From CAZTZY01 sp964617765 (lineage in GTDB: Bacteria > Pseudomonadota > Gammaproteobacteria > Pseudomonadales > DT-91), in assembly GCA_964617765.1 (NCBI GenBank), contig CAZTZY010000042.1, forward strand, positions 1 through 25,014: 25,014 nucleotides of DNA, read 5' to 3'. How positions within the stretch are numbered: position 1 is the first letter of the stretch; the number at the start of each line of letters is the position of its first letter. Shown here piece after piece: positions 24,101 through 25,014 of the stretch. A program made the translations under genes and the position numbers. The notes under the pieces were generated by a model. The model had not been told where the DNA came from. It saw only the letters and a list, made by a program, of their open reading frames with translations, and ran no database searches.

Positions 24101-25014
24101 TTAGTGGTGGAAGAATGTTTAGAAGGCATAAAGATGCCACTAAACAACAGGATTTTGATCTGGAATATGTTCGCTTAAGAAATAAATATGAGCCTATTGC
24201 AGAAGTCTACCAGCATAAAGGCGAATCAGAATGTTCTCGTGGATCAGCCGATGAATTTTGCCAATTCGAAAAATTCCCCTATGACAGCCTGACAGCAGAT
24301 CGTTTTGAGGGTCTTCTAACACAAGAACCAGGAACAGACAGTTTTTTACGCTGGGCACTTATCGAAGGTATGCATCAAAAACAAGTATTCGGTATCAATC
24401 CATTTAAATATGGAATGATCGCCAGCACTGATACACATTTAGGTACACCTGGTGCAACCAGTGAAACTAACGCGCCAGGTCATGGCGGAGCTGGTGGCGG
24501 TGATGCGACCAACGGCTTGACAGACAGTATTGCCTTCAGTGGTGGTGGTTTGGCAGTGGTTTGGGCTGAAGAAAACAGCCGAGAATATCTGTTTGATGGC
24601 ATGAAGCGTAAAGAGGTTTATGGTACCAGTGGACCGCGAATGTTAGTCAGGATGTTTGGTGGCTGGGATCTTCCTCCGGCTATGTGTAATACAGTGGCTT
24701 ATAGTGATACCGGGGAAACCTTGAAGCGCGGAGCCTTCGTACAATCCGGTTATGACAATGGTGTGCCTATGGGTGGCGATTTGAAACCAAGGCCTTCGAA
24801 TGCTGGCGCGCCATACTTTGCAGTCGCGGCACTGCGTGATCCGGGTTTTAATACCAATAATCGTTCCAGTGATTTATATGAAGCGGGCAACCAGTTGCAG
24901 CGCATACAAATTATCAAAGGCTGGGTTGATGCGGCAGGTAACCATTTTGAGAAAGTCTATGATGTAGCCGGTGGAGCCAATGCTGCCAGTGTCAACCTGA
25001 ATACCTGTGCTGTG
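21184..25014 (+). CDS. secreted GH5 (endoglycoceramidase-like) glycosidase with inserted F5/8C domain, fused in frame to a DUF3604 domain; 3' end outside window
   Basis: The frame is open from the ATG at 21184 to the window edge (1277 codons, no stop). GAGAGG lies about 9 bases before the start. Signal peptide: residues 1-23, ending AWA. A GH5 barrel follows (from about 25), with GTNLLRFNFVWEAAEP, acid/base Glu210 in GFDLNEPM and nucleophile Glu457 in VLVGEYGVN. This resembles endoglycoceramidases and related GH5 enzymes acting on glycolipids or glycans; the real substrate is unknown. An F5/8 type C (CBM32-like) domain occupies about 250-380, between the two catalytic Glu. After a C-terminal beta domain comes a hydrophobic segment (about 650-661) preceded by FPSLPGLG and followed by basic residues. 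From about 690 the protein is DUF3604: LMTAC lipobox-like segment (Cys692), FGDTHIHTDKSLDA with His751/His753, VSDHAAFFGE with His810, and ASTDTHLGTPG with His1085. These are PHP-like metal ligands. Such a combination is unusual; see the A9 tract at the junction. Confidence 0.85.
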   Translation, partial: MNRKLAITLVLFIMSSFMPQAWAKVTTQGKDFIDAKGAKVIFRGYNLQSKVPPFQTVMSAADLEPLERVGTNLLRFNFVWEAAEPMQGFYDEGYFEYYDRVINWAADQGMYVIIDFHNNAFSRYAADGCGSGFPQWAISQDNPIHQPKAQGECTFSLAMMEAMLTPENYKNWEDFMANRYGVRDRFFELTTRLAVKYKNNPAVIGFDLNEPMVFLPFLNYDSDLVGYFYNTWHSHIDSVSSVEDLTAYNPALNLAKNKPVVVSSVEDPVNSVGGNAVDGNFSSRWSSLYTDAQWLTVDLGDKYSVKRVKITWEAAYGKNYTIMGSIDGTNWYTLKTITGNTVLSNDLTGISGTARYIRMNGTLRGTVYGYSIYEMEVYGAPVQSPYITFFGDNPFQFITVNKPPELSLPATGMVGLDAHFYEVGSHSFGVPLLSTDPNIDAIVATRNGYDIPVLVGEYGVNLKNGEKDVFQYQMDTVLRRFDKELLSSARWDYSPQWTVDKKDHYHDEDFSCFDDTRRIRNSCRPRANVQVLTGELYFNNIEHRGETSNFNPLLPMLSKYNQYKRTKIDLSWEHVPAQGETKIFASREVIFEGNGIDINTYGSDLSCAYDNAEKYIVCSSPTPGKKHVTITELGNFGFPSLPGLGAVNEWFCLFLMAIGILRSNFKERLNSLARIPKKKHLFIPMSGLMTACLPDFSGVEVNQPANVYIQYPVYEIYQSPIPAGRRLAYTEHREPCAVYNPLKDPFFGDTHIHTDKSLDASIQDTRISPYQAYEFAQGKRMGIQPWLTDTVSARSMQIGRPLDFAMVSDHAAFFGEMAICSDPSIDKLGYYGFTCSAFRASPKANFIPWNLKYYASQEPQDKPLDRFNFCGPNGEDCLKAAIPVWQEEQNAANSAYDKSSNCNFTAFIGYEHSGSPQAENIHRNVLFKNRNVPLQPMEYTDYSKPENLWKGLDKECTGAIGCEVLTIPHNSNVSGGRMFRRHKDATKQQDFDLEYVRLRNKYEPIAEVYQHKGESECSRGSADEFCQFEKFPYDSLTADRFEGLLTQEPGTDSFLRWALIEGMHQKQVFGINPFKYGMIASTDTHLGTPGATSETNAPGHGGAGGGDATNGLTDSIAFSGGGLAVVWAEENSREYLFDGMKRKEVYGTSGPRMLVRMFGGWDLPPAMCNTVAYSDTGETLKRGAFVQSGYDNGVPMGGDLKPRPSNAGAPYFAVAALRDPGFNTNNRSSDLYEAGNQLQRIQIIKGWVDAAGNHFEKVYDVAGGANAASVNLNTCAV
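23181..23187 (+). promoter_or_regulatory. internal ribosome-binding site that could start a separate DUF3604 gene
   Basis: GGAGAGG (with AAGGAG beginning at 23179) lies inside the long frame. It is 10 bases before a TTG at 23198-23200 that is in another frame. From this TTG, a run of ten A instead of nine would give a lipoprotein start MPESLKKKHLFIPM, then the LMTAC lipobox and DUF3604. As sequenced, the TTG frame ends after 16 codons at 23246-23248. It may be a leftover or an alternative translation start. Confidence 0.35.
23212..23220 (+). other. A9 homopolymer at the GH5/DUF3604 junction
   Basis: Nine consecutive A encode three Lys (residues 677-679), exactly between the membrane-like segment of the glycosidase part and the lipobox-like start of DUF3604. 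One extra A would end the glycosidase frame at a TGA (23265-23267), and one fewer would end it at a TAA (23246-23248). Such runs are prone to polymerase slippage and to sequencing or assembly error, so the joined reading frame rests on this length being correct. Confidence 0.8.

Overview
The window reads as chromosome of a gammaproteobacterium with moderately AT-rich DNA. From memory, several neighbourhoods match pseudomonad-type gene order: a TauE-type exporter next to lgt, thyA and folA; argA beside argE; glnE directly followed by ilvE. The genus cannot be named from the sequence alone. Most of the window is core metabolism. The accessory part is the last 5 kb.

Left part (1-4300). A minus-strand membrane-anchored Ser/Thr protein kinase (148-2139) is followed upstream by a translationally coupled minus-strand pair, an NRDE/TANGO2-family protein and a small VanZ-like membrane protein (2242-3392). 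A TauE/SafE-type permease (3470-4279) points the other way.

Middle (4279-9592, all +). lgt, thyA and folA follow the permease with 1-base overlaps or a very short gap, so the four probably form one operon. It combines lipoprotein maturation with dTMP and folate metabolism. A heme c-type fatty-acid cis/trans isomerase with a lipobox comes next, then a type IV pilin.

Amino-acid block (9611-20044). ilvD lies on the minus strand, then a 93-bp intergenic repeat, then argE-argA (minus, 4-base overlap). These diverge from an orphan GspE/PilB-type ATPase followed by glnE and ilvE on the plus strand. ilvE ends at a strong intrinsic terminator. ilvD and ilvE serve branched-chain amino acids, argA and argE serve arginine, and glnE controls glutamine synthetase, so nitrogen and amino-acid metabolism dominates.

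Right part (20100-25014). A TetR-type regulator (minus) diverges from a very long open frame that starts at 21184 and is still open at the window edge (at least 1277 codons). It encodes a secreted GH5 endoglycoceramidase-like glycosidase with an F5/8 type C (CBM32-like) domain inserted inside its catalytic barrel. A hydrophobic, membrane-anchor or sorting-signal-like segment follows, and then an in-frame DUF3604 (PHP-like metallohydrolase) domain. At the junction lies a run of nine A residues. Beside it are a Shine-Dalgarno sequence, a TTG codon and a lipobox that would make DUF3604 a separate lipoprotein gene if the run were one base longer. This junction is the most interesting object in the window: a true fusion, a slippage or phase-variation switch, or an assembly indel.

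No tRNA, rRNA, CRISPR array, transposase or integrase was seen.
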